A stretch of 64,000 nt of DNA from Allodiplogaster sudhausi (lineage: Eukaryota > Nematoda > Chromadorea > Rhabditida > Diplogasteridae). The position numbers and the translations under genes are program-made. Positions within the stretch are counted from its first letter, which is position 1. Every line of letters begins with the position of its first letter. Of this stretch, positions 1 through 10,065 are shown piece by piece. A model generated the notes under the pieces. That model did not search any database and was not told where the DNA came from. It worked only from the letters and a program-made list of their open reading frames with translations. The stretch spans positions 4,110,001 to 4,174,000 of the forward strand of contig CALZFC010000349.1 of assembly GCA_945643635.1 (NCBI GenBank), read 5' to 3'.

Positions 1-175
1 AGCTTATTGTTAAATATATATCTACCACAGAGAGGCAGAGAAAGACAGACAGAGACAGAGACAGAGAAATAGAGAGAGAGAGAGAGGAGAGGAAAATGGA
101 GGAACAGAAGAAGAAGAGAGCAACAGAGACGAGAGAGAGAGAGACAGAGAGACGACATTTCGAAAAAAAAGAGAT
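1..175. repeat. GA-rich low-complexity tract
   Basis: Imperfect (GA)n with ACAGAG variants fills the first 175 bases. It is a simple repeat and no exon is visible in it. Similar tracts recur through the window and produce long Arg/Glu or Ser/Leu reading frames that should not be read as proteins. Confidence 0.85.
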
Positions 176-645
176 TGAGGGAGAACTGGATGGTTAATTC
201 CGGTTTAAAAGCAGAGCAAGACACTAAAGGAAAGGTTAATTCTAAGGCAACTATATCAATTTTACTTTTTGAAATGCGAGACAAATATTTCCCAGCTGAA
301 CGTAGAGGTTTTAATTTTTTTCTGCCTTTCATCTTGAAAACCGGAAAAAATAAAATCGACATCCTTGCTTTGCATATGGTGTTATATTATGAAATCAGAG
401 AAACAAATTATTGATGAAAAATAATGACTCAAAAAAAGAATCAAACGTCTTCTTGTTGATGTCTGAAGCAAGACGAGATCGTCTGGCACTCCCTCTCTCT
501 GCCTGCTGCTCTCTTCTCTCTCTCGTCCTTTTCTCTGCCTCTCTGCGCTCTCCTCTCCCGGCGTGCTCTCTTGTCGTCGTCTCTTTCCTCTTCTTCTCTG
601 CCTCTCCTCTCCCGGCGTGCTCTCTCGCCTCTTCTCTCCTGCAGA

Positions 646-782
646 ATGCACTCGTAGTCTGCGATGAGTGCATCGAGGAGCTGCTCGAGAGCGCGCTCCG
701 CCGCCTCCTCGGCAACGGAGGACTCCACCACTGCTCTCTGCACGGCGGGAAATTTGAATTTTCAAATTTTTTTAAAAAATAA
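646..782 (+). CDS. candidate terminal exon, unknown protein
   Basis: A strong acceptor (CT-rich tract ending TGCAG at 645) precedes an open frame with a CDEC motif followed by a helical EELLESALRRLL segment, ending at a stop at 780-782. The opposite strand of the same stretch is also open and helical, with an acceptor of its own near 741, so strand is uncertain. No family is recognised. Codon bias is high GC compared with the AT-rich flanks, which supports coding function on one strand or the other. Confidence 0.25.
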
Positions 783-1097
783 TTTTAAATTTATACAATA
801 TCGCAGTAGCCGGAATGCGTTAGTTTGGTTTAAAAAAATATATATATAATCTGTTAATTCGTTTACTTCTTGAGTAATACAATTAAAGCGTTAATTCCGC
901 TTTGCAATTGAAGTAGTTCAGTTAATCGGTTAGTTGTTTTCGGAAAAAGCGAAGTAGTTTCGAAAATGTGTTCCTATAAAATGAATGAAAAAAGAAAGGA
1001 AATGAATAAGGCTAGAATAAGTAGCAAGTGAGGCTAATGATTGATTCATTGACTGTGTCTATGCGTGTATGATGTTAGATGGTTAGAGAAGCCTAAC

Positions 1098-1250
1098 CGA
1101 TCCTTGTGCCGCCGCGGCGACGGATGGAGCAACCCTGAGAGCCGACGGATGGACGCCAGAGAGAGCGCCGGCGCCAAGTGCTGCCTCGGCCGCCGCGACC
1201 GCGTCTCGCCACGCGGACAGACGGATACTGCTCGGCGCCGCTGCGGAGTT
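1098..1250 (-). CDS. internal Ala-rich exon, unknown protein
   Basis: On the minus strand an open frame of exactly 51 codons runs from a TTGATAG acceptor (just above 1250) to a donor reading TCG|GTTAGG (just below 1098). The product is alanine-rich and helical (WRDAVAAAEAALGAG). Both ends are phase 0, as expected of a cassette exon. No partner exon can be joined with confidence; GC-rich minus-strand frames at 1925-2035 and 650-745 are candidates. The family is unknown. Confidence 0.35.
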
Positions 1251-1958
1251 CTATCAATAAATGGATAATTAGAAGAAATCAAATAAAATACAGAATAATA
1301 AAATATGGAATTGGACATGCAAATTTACTCTGGCTACGCTTCATAATTGTTTTCAGTAAGCAGCAACTTCAAGAGTAACCCACCGCAAAAAATTATCTAA
1401 CAAGGTCTTGTTGCTTGCTAGGCAAGAACTGAATGCAGGAAGACCAAGTGTTGACGACGCGAGATGAAAATATTTAGTAGGTTACCGAGGGTTAGCTTAT
1501 ACATGCATATATAAGGATACGAGATGGTGTACTTTCGCAAGGGCAAAGGTAATAGTGCAGATATAGTTGATATGATACCCTTCTTACGTGACGTGAGATA
1601 TCTACTTGACAGCAAGTAAAATAATGACAAATTAATGGAACTATAGCTTAAGACACTCTGTTAGCTAATCAGAGTAGCCATTATTAAAGCAATCGAATAT
1701 TTCTTATTAATTTAACGACAAATAAAATTACTATTAACCCAATCTTCATGTAGCGCTATTATTGTTGAAAGAGTTACGCGCAAAATATAGCTATTATTAT
1801 AGAATATTGTTGATAATCATTAATAATAATAAATAATAATAAATAAATTAGTGAATATTACTCTGACCTTCCTGCTGCCTTCTCCTCTCTTCTCTCCTTC
1901 TCTTCCTCCTCCTCTTCCTTCTCCTCCTCTTCTCTCCTCCGTCGTCGCTCGCCTCCGA

Positions 1959-2087
1959 ATGGCCTCCTCTACGATGCCGGACGTGATCGCACGCTCCACC
2001 TCCTCGGCCTCTTCTTCCGTCGATAGAGAGCACGGCATTTTCGCCCTACGAGACACACCAGCTAAGAGAGCAGGTGAGAGACATTTC

Positions 2088-2142
<55 letters not shown>

Positions 2143-2188
2143 GCTCCATCTCTTTCTCTCGGTCGTTGTCTCTCTCTCTCTCTCTGTT

Positions 2189-2220
<32 letters not shown>

Positions 2221-2467
2221 TCTTTCTATCTCTCTTACCATGCTCTCTCGCTTCCTTTCTCTCGCTCTCTCATTTTCTAATAGCTCCCAGAAATTCGGGC
2301 ATTGCATTACGAGATGCCGAGGATCTCACAGGCATACAACGGTGACTCCTTTCATTGTTCTCTTTTTCTCTCTAATTCTCTCTCGAGTACTCTCTTCATT
2401 CAGCTCTTTCTTAATACTTTTTCTCTCCATCGCGCTCACTCTCTCTCTCTCGCTCTGTCTCTCTCTT

Positions 2468-2501
<34 letters not shown>

Positions 2502-2674
2502 TTGTCTATAGCTCTCTCGCTCGCGATATCAACTATCGCCTTCGCCCACAAGCGATATAGGATCAGGAAGAAGCTCGGTAAACGAGAAAGAAGGCGAGAG
2601 TGAGCTGGATGTAAAAGAGACACAAAGGCAGCGGAAGAATATGAGACGGTGTGAGTGAGATCTTGGCGATGAGA

Positions 2675-2722
<48 letters not shown>

Positions 2723-3372
2723 TACAGGGAGAGAGAGAAAGATATACAGAGAGAGAGACACAGAGAGAAATAGGCGGCAGAGAGTGGTTTGAAAAAAAAC
2801 CAACACGAAAAAAAGAACAACGGTAAACAAACAAGAATGCAGCCGTTCCCCACGCAGAACGGAGGATGGAGATAAAAGAAGCGCGACTTGATGATGATTC
2901 GTATAGGTGGAGGAATCCGGATAAAAGGGATACGAGAGCGAGAGAGAGAGAGAGTTAGAAAGGAAGAGAGAGGGAGTGTGAGAGGGAGTAGGAGAGAAAG
3001 AGATGGAGAGAGAGGGAGAGGGAGAGAGAGCGAGAGAGTGAAAGGGAGAGAGAAACGTTCGAGAGAAATATAGCGAAGGCAAAAGAAAAGAGAAAGCGAG
3101 AGAGATAGTGAGAGAAAGAAAGAAAGAGTTAGAGAGAGAGCGAGAGAAAAAGTAAGAGGAAGAGGACGAGAGAGAGAGAGAGAGAGAGAGAAAAAGAAAG
3201 GGGGAAAGAGAGAGAGCATTGAGATAATCATAAGAATTGAAAATGTTCTCTCTTGACGAAACATGATGATGTCGTTCTTCCAGGCGGAATACATGAGGGA
3301 AGAGATTTCTCAATGGAATGTGAACACTCTCGAGAGAACCTCGGATATGCCCTCAAAAAGGCGAAGGCTTAG
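1959..3372 (+). CDS. small four-exon gene, unknown function
   Basis: Four plus-strand exons join in one frame: 1959-2073 (starts at an ATG, donor GTGAGA), 2291-2341, 2512-2577 and 3284-3372 (stop TAG). All three introns are phase 1, and the two internal exons are 51 and 66 bases, so the chain is self-consistent. The product is about 106 residues. It has a Ser/Thr-rich start, a short hydrophobic LAISTIAFAH stretch followed by a basic KRYRIRKK patch, and a lysine-rich end. The introns are filled with CT and GA repeats. The ATG was chosen because the region upstream is CT repeat, but the frame stays open above it. The terminal exon is also open in a second frame. No homologue is recognised. Confidence 0.4.
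2088..2510. repeat. (CT)n microsatellite cluster
   Basis: Long (CT)n runs, with GT, TTT and CGC interruptions, surround the short exon at 2291-2341. The tract is intronic. Its six-frame translations (Ser-Leu or Arg-Glu) are artefacts. Confidence 0.85.
2660..3230. repeat. (GA)n microsatellite cluster
   Basis: GA-rich imperfect repeat within the third intron of the small plus-strand gene. The base composition switches from CT-rich upstream of 2520 to GA-rich downstream of 2660 on the same strand, so the two tracts flank the 2512-2577 exon as inverted composition blocks. Confidence 0.8.
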
Positions 3373-3417
3373 GAGGGACGAGACGAGAGAAGAGTGGTCA
3401 TGTTAGAGGAAGAAGAG

Positions 3418-3424
3418 AGAGAAT

Positions 3425-3455
<31 letters not shown>

Positions 3456-3801
3456 GGAGAGAGTGAGAAAGAGAGAGAGTGAGAAAGAGTGAGAGGGAGA
3501 GAGATGGAGAGAGAGAGAGAGGGAGAGAGAGAGAGAGGGAGAGAGAGAGGATAAACGGATAGAAGTCAGAGAAATAAGAATATATGAGAAAGCATGAACC
3601 GAGATCAAGGATAGTGCAGAGCCTACCCTCCTCAAGCAATTCGCAGCACTCTGGAAAAGGAATCCGAGACTCTTATAACTCCGCCATCAAAGGAGGTCAG
3701 GGGGCCGTCTTGACATTTTTTAGCCGGTTTTATCAGGACCTGGCTATTTCCGAAGCATTCTACTTCATTACAGACAGGAACGTGAGCATGAGAGAGAGAG
3801 C

Positions 3802-3863
<62 letters not shown>

Positions 3864-3960
3864 TTGAGAGGATAAAAGAGAGAGGCATGGAGGGAAAGAG
3901 AAAGAGAAAAAGAGGGAGAGTGGGGGGGGGGGAGACAGATCGATTGTTTGAAATTGTATG
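3418..3960. repeat. GA repeats flanking a possible exon
   Basis: GA tracts at 3418-3550 and 3790-3925 (ending in a G10 run near 3921-3932) flank about 200 bases of non-repetitive sequence at 3590-3785. That sequence is open on both strands, so neither frame is called as a gene. Confidence 0.6.
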
Positions 3961-4199
3961 AAAAATATATTACATATAAAAAAAATGTTGTGCATATCAT
4001 CTTTGACCCTTTAATTGACTTTAAAGACATGATTCTCGTCTGTACTTCCAGATTCGCTGATAAGACAGGGATCGAAATGTCGTTGCAAAGAATTCGCCAA
4101 GGACTTATCGAAATTTCTTGTGTATTAACATGTTCATGTGAACTCGATGGCGATGATGCGTGACTATGCAGGCACTTTTTATAGCCTGTTCACTTTACC

Positions 4200-4380
4200 T
4201 CTCATCTACCTTTCTCTCTCTCACTCTCGCTCTCTCTCGCCGTCTCTCTCATCTTTCTCTCGCTCTCTAACCTCTCTTTTCTCTCTATATCTCGCCTCTA
4301 ACCTCTCTTTTGTCTCTCTCTCATCTATTTCTTGCTCTCTATCCTCTCTTTTTCTCTTTCCCTCTCTCTTTTGTTTGCCT
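4200..4380. repeat. degenerate CT-rich tract
   Basis: A degenerate CT tract lies just downstream of the stop codon of the minus-strand gene ending at 4381. No coding signal is seen in it. Confidence 0.6.
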
Positions 4381-4744
4381 TCAATGACTGAAGGCAAGCG
4401 CCTCAGTATGTCGGAGAGTTCTAAGGCATCGAACAAACCGCATAGCTTCTTCCGGGGATTGAACTGGAAGGAGTTCCTGAGGGGGCGTACCATCATAAAG
4501 CACCTCCTGAAGGAGGAATATTGTTTCCATAGTAAATAAACTAAATACATATGTACATACTATACGGGCATCCAGAACACGCTTTTGTACTTCTTTTATA
4601 TTCATTAGAAAACGTTCATCATGCTTCGTTACAATATCAGCTAAACTGCTGGGAACGGAGCAACTCAAGTTTTCAATTTCTTTATCGCATTGACCGATGT
4701 GGGCAAAGTATGTAGTAACATCATAATACTTGAGGAAATATAGT
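4381..4744 (-). CDS. 3' exons of an unidentified gene
   Basis: Two minus-strand exons are supported. Exon 4744-4561 begins after a GGCCCAG acceptor and ends at a GTATGT donor. Exon 4506-4381 begins after CCTTCAG, is exactly 42 codons and ends in TGA. Phases agree (0/0), giving about 100 C-terminal residues. The first exon looks globular (FLKYYDVTTYFAH, VTKHDERFLMNIKEVQKR) and the tail carries EEAMRFVRCLRTLRHTE. The protein is not recognised. The 5' exons are not found: immediately upstream, in the same orientation, lies a LINE, so the element either sits in the next intron or has truncated the gene. Confidence 0.55.
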
Positions 4745-4844
4745 CTGGGCCAAGCAATACAAATTAGAAATTATTAAAAAGAAAAAATAATAATACAAGA
4801 GAGAAAAAGATGACAAAACAAAATGGGGGCATGAGATGTAACGA

Positions 4845-7703
4845 TTAAGAGACATTTTGTTGTGTTACAACGTGGGTACAATATTTACGGAATAATGAAA
4901 GAGAATTCGAGGATACATACTTTTCTTGTAAAGAGTTCCAGAGACGGACAACACGATAAGAGAGGCATGAACGCCTTGATCGGAGGGAGCGGAGAGGGGG
5001 AAGTCCTAGCTTATAAGGATGACCACGAAGAGTGGAAGAGTATTGGGAGGGGAGAGAGAAAAAGCGAGTATGATCAATAGGCGTAAGTTTTCTAACGATC
5101 TTAAATGTAGTGACTAAATCCGTGACTCTCCTACGACATTCTAAGGGAATTAAGCCAAGGGAAACCAAACGTTCGTTATAAGGCATTGGACGGCCTATGC
5201 GCTTAAAAATCGAGCGGGTATAACTGCGTTGAACTTTCTCAAGCGAGGTAATAGAAAATGAAGAGGAGGGGTTCCAAACTTCTGAACAAGAATCTAATAT
5301 TGGCAGAACATACACTTTGTACAATCGACATAGAATATGAATATTGCGTGTCTTAAAGGAGCGAAGAATGTATGCCGACCTAGCTGACGCTTTCCTAACA
5401 ATTCCCTGAATATGCTCGTTGGTTGAGAGATCGGAGTCATATGTTATTCCTAAGTCTTTGAAAGATGAAACAATGGGTAGGGCTACATTTCGGAGAGAGT
5501 ACAAAAATTCGGGCTGACGCCCAATTGGAAGGACGACTGTCTTATCAAGAGAGATGGTGAGACCCCATTTGCTAGACCATTTATTTACTGAGTTAAGAGC
5601 AGATTGGAGGAGGTTTGGGTTATTAAACGTATACAGCTTAACATCATCTGCATAAATGGTGTAGTGACAGCCTGAGGGAATGCAATCAACGATATCATTA
5701 ATATAAATAAGGAAAAGCAGAGGCCCAAGACAGGTACCTTGATTTACGCCGTTTCTTATGGGGTACGTATGTGAAAATTCATTATCTATGACAACCGATT
5801 GTGATCTATTGGCTAGAAAAGAATCAAAAAATCGGAGAAGGCTACCAGAAATGCCTATTCGAGCTAGCTTATACAGGAGATACTGCCTGGGAACGGTGTC
5901 AAAGGCCTTACTGTAATCAATGAAAACAGTGCTAATATATTGACCGGCATCAAGAGAAGAGTGCCAGTCATTAAGCGTAGTAAGAAGGGCGGAAGAGACA
6001 GAGTGACGGGGTCGAAAACCGAATTGGAATGGGGATAGGATGGAGTGATCTTCTAGATAACTGAAAATCTTACGAGCAATAATGCGTTCCATTACTTTCG
6101 ATAGAGAACACGTAAGAGATATTGGCCTATAATTAGAACACTCCTGACGGGATCCTTTCCTCTTATATACAGGGCGGATGAGAGCGTGCGACCAGATCTT
6201 GGGAATTCTACCATATAACATTATTCGGCTAAATAAAATTGTGATTGGGGTGCTAAGAGAGTTGGCTGCATTCTTGAGAAAAATATAAGGGACCTTATCA
6301 GGTGAAGTAGAATTTCGGTTGGGGAGCTTACTGAGAGCACGATGAATAACATCAGAGCTAAACTCAATGTAATCAAGATTATGGCAGGTCTGGGCAGGGA
6401 AAGGGGGAGGAGGAGGAGGCGAGGTACAGAACGAAGTAGAACAACTTTGAAAATAGTCAGAAAAAGCGTTAGCCTTATCAAGGGGACTAGTACAAATTCT
6501 AGAAGAAGTTTTGATTGGTCCAATGCGTGTATTCTCCTTAATACAACCGTTAGCATACCTATAAAGCAGTTTCATATTGGATTTGGATGAAATCTTATCT
6601 TCTAGTTTTCTCCTATGGTTGTATAAAGCTTTCTTGAGTTTACGATTGGCACGAATGAATGGGGAGAGGCCAAGGGATAGACGGGACTGATAAAGATGAT
6701 CACAAGCACGGGCTAGCCGTTGAATACCGTATGGAAGCTGCGGGTGAGAAAGTGATACATTTCTCATTGGGATGAAATTTTCAATTGCAAAATGTACTTT
6801 TTCTAAAAAGGCAGTGTAAGCTAGATCGATGTCACAAGCTGACCCTAGCAAAAGTGTCCAATCAATCGATAACAAAAACGAATTTATCGCCGACCAGTCG
6901 GCCTTCCTGAAATCTAAAGCTGTGAAAGATGACGACGAGGGAGGAGAAGGAAAGGGAATAGAGAAAGTAACAATGGAGTGGTCTAGGGTAGGGAGAGGGG
7001 GAAGGACTTGACATTGGGTAACCAGTGAGTTATCAGTTGATAGGACCAAATCTAGGAGAGCTGTTTGTCGAGTAGGGGCTGGGACATGTTGAGTGAGAAA
7101 GTGGGTATCACAGAGAGAGAGCAACGATGAGGAGGTTGGGGAGAGAGCAAGAGTGCTAGCATAGGGAATGGCGCTATACTCGTTCCAGTCAATATCAGGG
7201 CAATTAAAATCTCCAGCAATAATGTGATTGAAATTGTTCAACTCCAAAATAGACTCATGAATAGTATCTAAGCAGGCTGTGAAGTCATTAGTGGGGCAGG
7301 CCGGACTCTTATAAATGCAGTGAAGGATGATTGTTAGGGAATCGCAAGTAATGGCGGCAGAGACTAGTTGGCAGTACTTGCCGAAGTTTGTGGAAGCTAC
7401 TAAATAAGACGGGTATCTAGACTCAATGAGAAGACACACACCACCACCATAGTTATCGCATATTCTATCGGAACGAAAAACATTAAAATGTCCGTTAAGA
7501 GAGAGCATAGCGTCAGAGACAGAGTCGGGGGTAGCCCAGGTTTCGGTAAGGAAGAAGATGTCAATCTTGTTCTGAGAGCAAAAATATTCAAGGAGTGGGA
7601 ACTTTCTTCCGATAGATCTAATATTTATAAGTGAACATGAGAGGGGAGGGGGGTTTGAACCAGAAATGGAGCTGAAGGAGGGCGATTCTAAGTTAGGAGC
7701 TAC
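4845..7703 (-). CDS. LINE ORF2: endonuclease and reverse transcriptase
   Basis: ORF2 encodes an apurinic-type endonuclease followed by reverse transcriptase. The frame is open upstream of the first methionine (7508) to 7703 and carries the endonuclease start (SLINIRSIGRK, FFLTETW), so the true product begins near 7700. Later motifs are AGDFNCPDIDW and LDHSIV (endonuclease), then VYKRKGSRQECSNYRPISL, QFGFRPRHS, FIDYSKAFDTV, NGVNQGTCLGPLLF and YADDVKLY (reverse transcriptase with an intact catalytic YADD box), and a C-terminal LWNSL region. About 950 residues, usual for the CR1/jockey group. No internal stop is seen, so this ORF is intact. It follows ORF1 in the same frame after a single TAG codon. 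Confidence 0.9.
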   Translation of the reverse strand, partial: VAPNLESPSFSSISGSNPPPLSCSLINIRSIGRKFPLLEYFCSQNKIDIFFLTETWATPDSVSDAMLSLNGHFNVFRSDRICDNYGGGVCLLIESRYPSYLVASTNFGKYCQLVSAAITCDSLTIILHCIYKSPACPTNDFTACLDTIHESILELNNFNHIIAGDFNCPDIDWNEYSAIPYASTLALSPTSSSLLSLCDTHFLTQHVPAPTRQTALLDLVLSTDNSLVTQCQVLPPLPTLDHSIVTFSIPFPSPPSSSSFTALDFRKADWSAINSFLLSIDWTLLLGSACDIDLAYTAFLEKVHFAIENFIPMRNVSLSHPQLPYGIQRLARACDHLYQSRLSLGLSPFIRANRKLKKALYNHRRKLEDKISSKSNMKLLYRYANGCIKENTRIGPIKTSSRICTSPLDKANAFSDYFQSCSTSFCTSPPPPPPFPAQTCHNLDYIEFSSDVIHRALSKLPNRNSTSPDKVPYIFLKNAANSLSTPITILFSRIMLYGRIPKIWSHALIRPVYKRKGSRQECSNYRPISLTCSLSKVMERIIARKIFSYLEDHSILSPFQFGFRPRHSVSSALLTTLNDWHSSLDAGQYISTVFIDYSKAFDTVPRQYLLYKLARIGISGSLLRFFDSFLANRSQSVVIDNEFSHTYPIRNGVNQGTCLGPLLFLIYINDIVDCIPSGCHYTIYADDVKLYTFNNPNLLQSALNSVNKWSSKWGLTISLDKTVVLPIGRQPEFLYSLRNVALPIVSSFKDLGITYDSDLSTNEHIQGIVRKASARSAYILRSFKTRNIHILCRLYKVYVLPILDSCSEVWNPSSSFSITSLEKVQRSYTRSIFKRIGRPMPYNERLVSLGLIPLECRRRVTDLVTTFKIVRKLTPIDHTRFFSLPSQYSSTLRGHPYKLGLPPLRSLRSRRSCLSYRVVRLWNSLQEKYVSSNSLSLFRKYCTHVVTQQNVS

Positions 7704-8824
7704 CTAATGGGAAGAGACGGGGGCGGAATGAGAGAGTGGCTGACTCATTGACGGCGAGAGAGCGGCCGGCGGTGTCAGCTCGACCATCGACTGGTCTTCC
7801 GGAGAGCCGTCGATCGTCTCGAGCCGGAACGCCTTGACTCGCTCGTGCTGCCCGTGACCGTCGTGCCTCCGCTTGCTCGCGGAGCTGCTGCCTCTGCTTC
7901 TGCCGCCACCAGGACGACGCGTCGTAGATCGGCCGCCACGGACCGAGTTGGATGAGGGAGGAGGGCGGTGCGGTGCCTCCTGCTGCTGTCTCTTCTCCAG
8001 GGCGGCTCGGCTGCGTGGCGGCAACTCTCTCGGGTTACGGAGGCGGTGGATGCGTAGATCACGCACCACGTACTCGAGGCGGCCCGCTTCGGCATTGCGG
8101 CGGCCGCACTGGCGTCGGAGGTCCGCGTCGTACTCCAACTGCTGCTTGGTGTAGTCCGGCCTGGCGTAGATATGTGGAGAGTTGGAGAGAGCGGGCAGGC
8201 AGCGAGAGTCCTTGACGTGGGTGAGGAAGTGGTCGCGAGTCGGTTGATCAGCGAATTGTATCTTCAGGGGTCTCGGCCGTGAGGAGTTAGGGTTGCGAGT
8301 GGGGGGATGGCGATGGCAGGTAACGCCAGAGAGAGAGAGCAGCCATCATCAGTGATGAGTGGTCGAAGGGAGGGGTCACTGGCGCCTCGAATGACGGAGA
8401 TGAGGAAGGCGGTGTCTTGCTCAGCAGTCTCTTGTTCACTCGTCTTCTCTTCTAAGCCGACGATGACTGCACGAGTAGCTTTCTCCAGAATGAGAGGCTG
8501 GGACTCGAGCGTGCGTGCGACAGCAGAGGAGACAGCGGCGTAGGTGAGGGGGCCACTGGGAGACGACTGGGCCGGGGAGACGATGTTGAGTAGTGTGTCA
8601 GTGAAGCGGTCGAACGCTTCAGTCAGCTTGGCCAGGATAAGGGCGTTCTGGTCGACGAGGGTGGCACGGAGAGAGTCGATCTTCCGATCGAGGTGGACGA
8701 GAAGGGACTCCGAGACCCTCTCCACGATGGTAGAGACAAGTTCAGAGTTGCCATTGTGGATTGAGGAAGACGGTGGAGGGGATCTTTTACGGCCCATTAG
8801 GTGAGAGAGGCGAACAGAGAGCAC
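7704..8824 (-). pseudogene. LINE ORF1, frameshifted in a CT run
   Basis: The ORF1 nucleic-acid-binding protein is split between two minus-strand frames. Frame one (8824-8264) starts MLSVRLSHLMGRKRS and contains a coiled-coil-like middle. Frame two carries RPRPLKIQFADQPTRDHFL and a basic Arg/Gln-rich tail ending at TAG 7706-7704. The frames cross within a CTCTCTCTCT run near 8328-8336, where SLSL-type codons are read in either frame. A two-base or one-base slippage in that run would explain the break. The RPRPLK...RDHFL motif is typical of CR1-group ORF1 proteins. The family link comes from this motif and the adjoining ORF2. Confidence 0.75.
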
Positions 8825-8885
8825 CCGTCTCTCACGTGATCAGGGACTACGTGTGATCAGGGACTACGTGTGATCAGGGACGAAG

Positions 8886-9490
8886 TTTCATTGTCTTTAT
8901 CCGTTAGGCACAGTCTTCAACAATGACAAAATTCAAAATCTCTAATATGTAGAGTTTAACGAAACAGAGAGAGAAAGAGAGATACTCTAAACAAGAGGGC
9001 AAACGAGAGGGGAGAGAGAAGAGATAGGAGAGGAATAGAGATACATTTCACTAGCATTTTGCTGCATGGGAAAAACAACCCGATATATTCCTTCTAATAT
9101 TATTAAACGGACAAAACAGATCGAAAATTGAGTTGGATTCAACTTTGACATAACAACAAAACAAAAGTTAAAATTAAAGTAAGTCTTAAGTTACAATTAA
9201 TGATTGCTGTGTTCCTGTGGCCTGGCCCGAATCATGAAACATTCCATAAATTAGTTGCACTGGAGTTGAACATTTGTCATTATGAACAATCATTAAACAC
9301 TGGTGAAAATGGCATTAACTTGAGAAAAAAAGTAATATGAGAAGGTATCAGAAAGCGATTAATTGATTTCTACAGTGCCAAGAAAAAAATATTTAAAAAA
9401 ACTTAAATACTTAAAAAAAACAAACCCAAGAACAGTTATTAAAACTACATATAGTACATATTTAAAAAAAAAAACGAAAATTACTATAAA
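8886..9490. repeat. 3' flank of transporter duplication, copy A
   Basis: This intergenic stretch matches 16874-17487 almost base for base in blocks (TTCATTGTCTTTATCCG, AGCATTTTGCTGCATG, TAAGTCTTAAGTTACAA). It defines the downstream edge of the tandem duplication that carries the two ABC transporter genes. It is AT-rich and non-coding. It contains no separate gene. Confidence 0.8.
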
Positions 9491-9803
9491 TTACGCATCG
9501 GAAGCGAGTTGCCTGCTGACGAGGCAGTAGTAGAGGCCCTTCTGATCTTCCATCAATTCCGCATGGGAGCCAAGCTCAAATTGAATCTTTATGCTAGGTA
9601 TAGTAGAGCGCCGGAAAGGCCCAAATCGGCTCTGCATAATAGACGGTATTATGTATGAAACCCTGGTTTACTCTCTCTCCCTCTGTCTCAATCTCTCCTC
9701 TCTCTCGCTCTCTTTCTCTCTATAATCTCTCTCTCTCGCTCTCTCTTCTCTCTGTCTCTCTCACACTCTCTATCTCTTCTCTCTCTCTCGTTCTGTCGCT
9801 TTA

Positions 9804-9847
<44 letters not shown>

Positions 9848-10027
9848 TTTCCCTCTCTCCCCTTCTCTTTCTCTAACCTGGACAACAGTTCCCTTGTTGA
9901 TGACTGCAATTCGGTCTGCCTTCTCAATCGTCGACAGTCGATGGGCGATTACCAGTACAGTTCGCTCGTGAGTACATCTGGAAAGAAGAAAGCAGTTTAG
10001 TAGTTGGTAGTTAAAGAGACGAGGAGG

Positions 10028-10065
<38 letters not shown>

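Larger units (their letters stand above)
4780..8884 (-). mobile_element. CR1/jockey-clade non-LTR retrotransposon (LINE)
   Basis: A nearly full-length two-ORF LINE in minus orientation. ORF1 occupies 8824-7704 and ORF2 7703-4845. Ahead of ORF1 lie three copies of a 17-bp repeat (unit GTGATCAGGGACTACGT, 8838-8884) that may be 5' UTR monomers. Its 5' boundary sits where homology between the two transporter duplicates begins (8886), so it inserted next to the duplication or marks its edge. The 3' flank is T/A-rich on the element strand. There is no clear long poly(A), and target duplications were not resolved. Confidence 0.85.

Noticed and set aside
1820..3313. Long Ser/Leu-rich and Arg/Glu-rich open frames
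   Set aside because: They are translations of (CT)n and (GA)n repeats, open in several frames on both strands.
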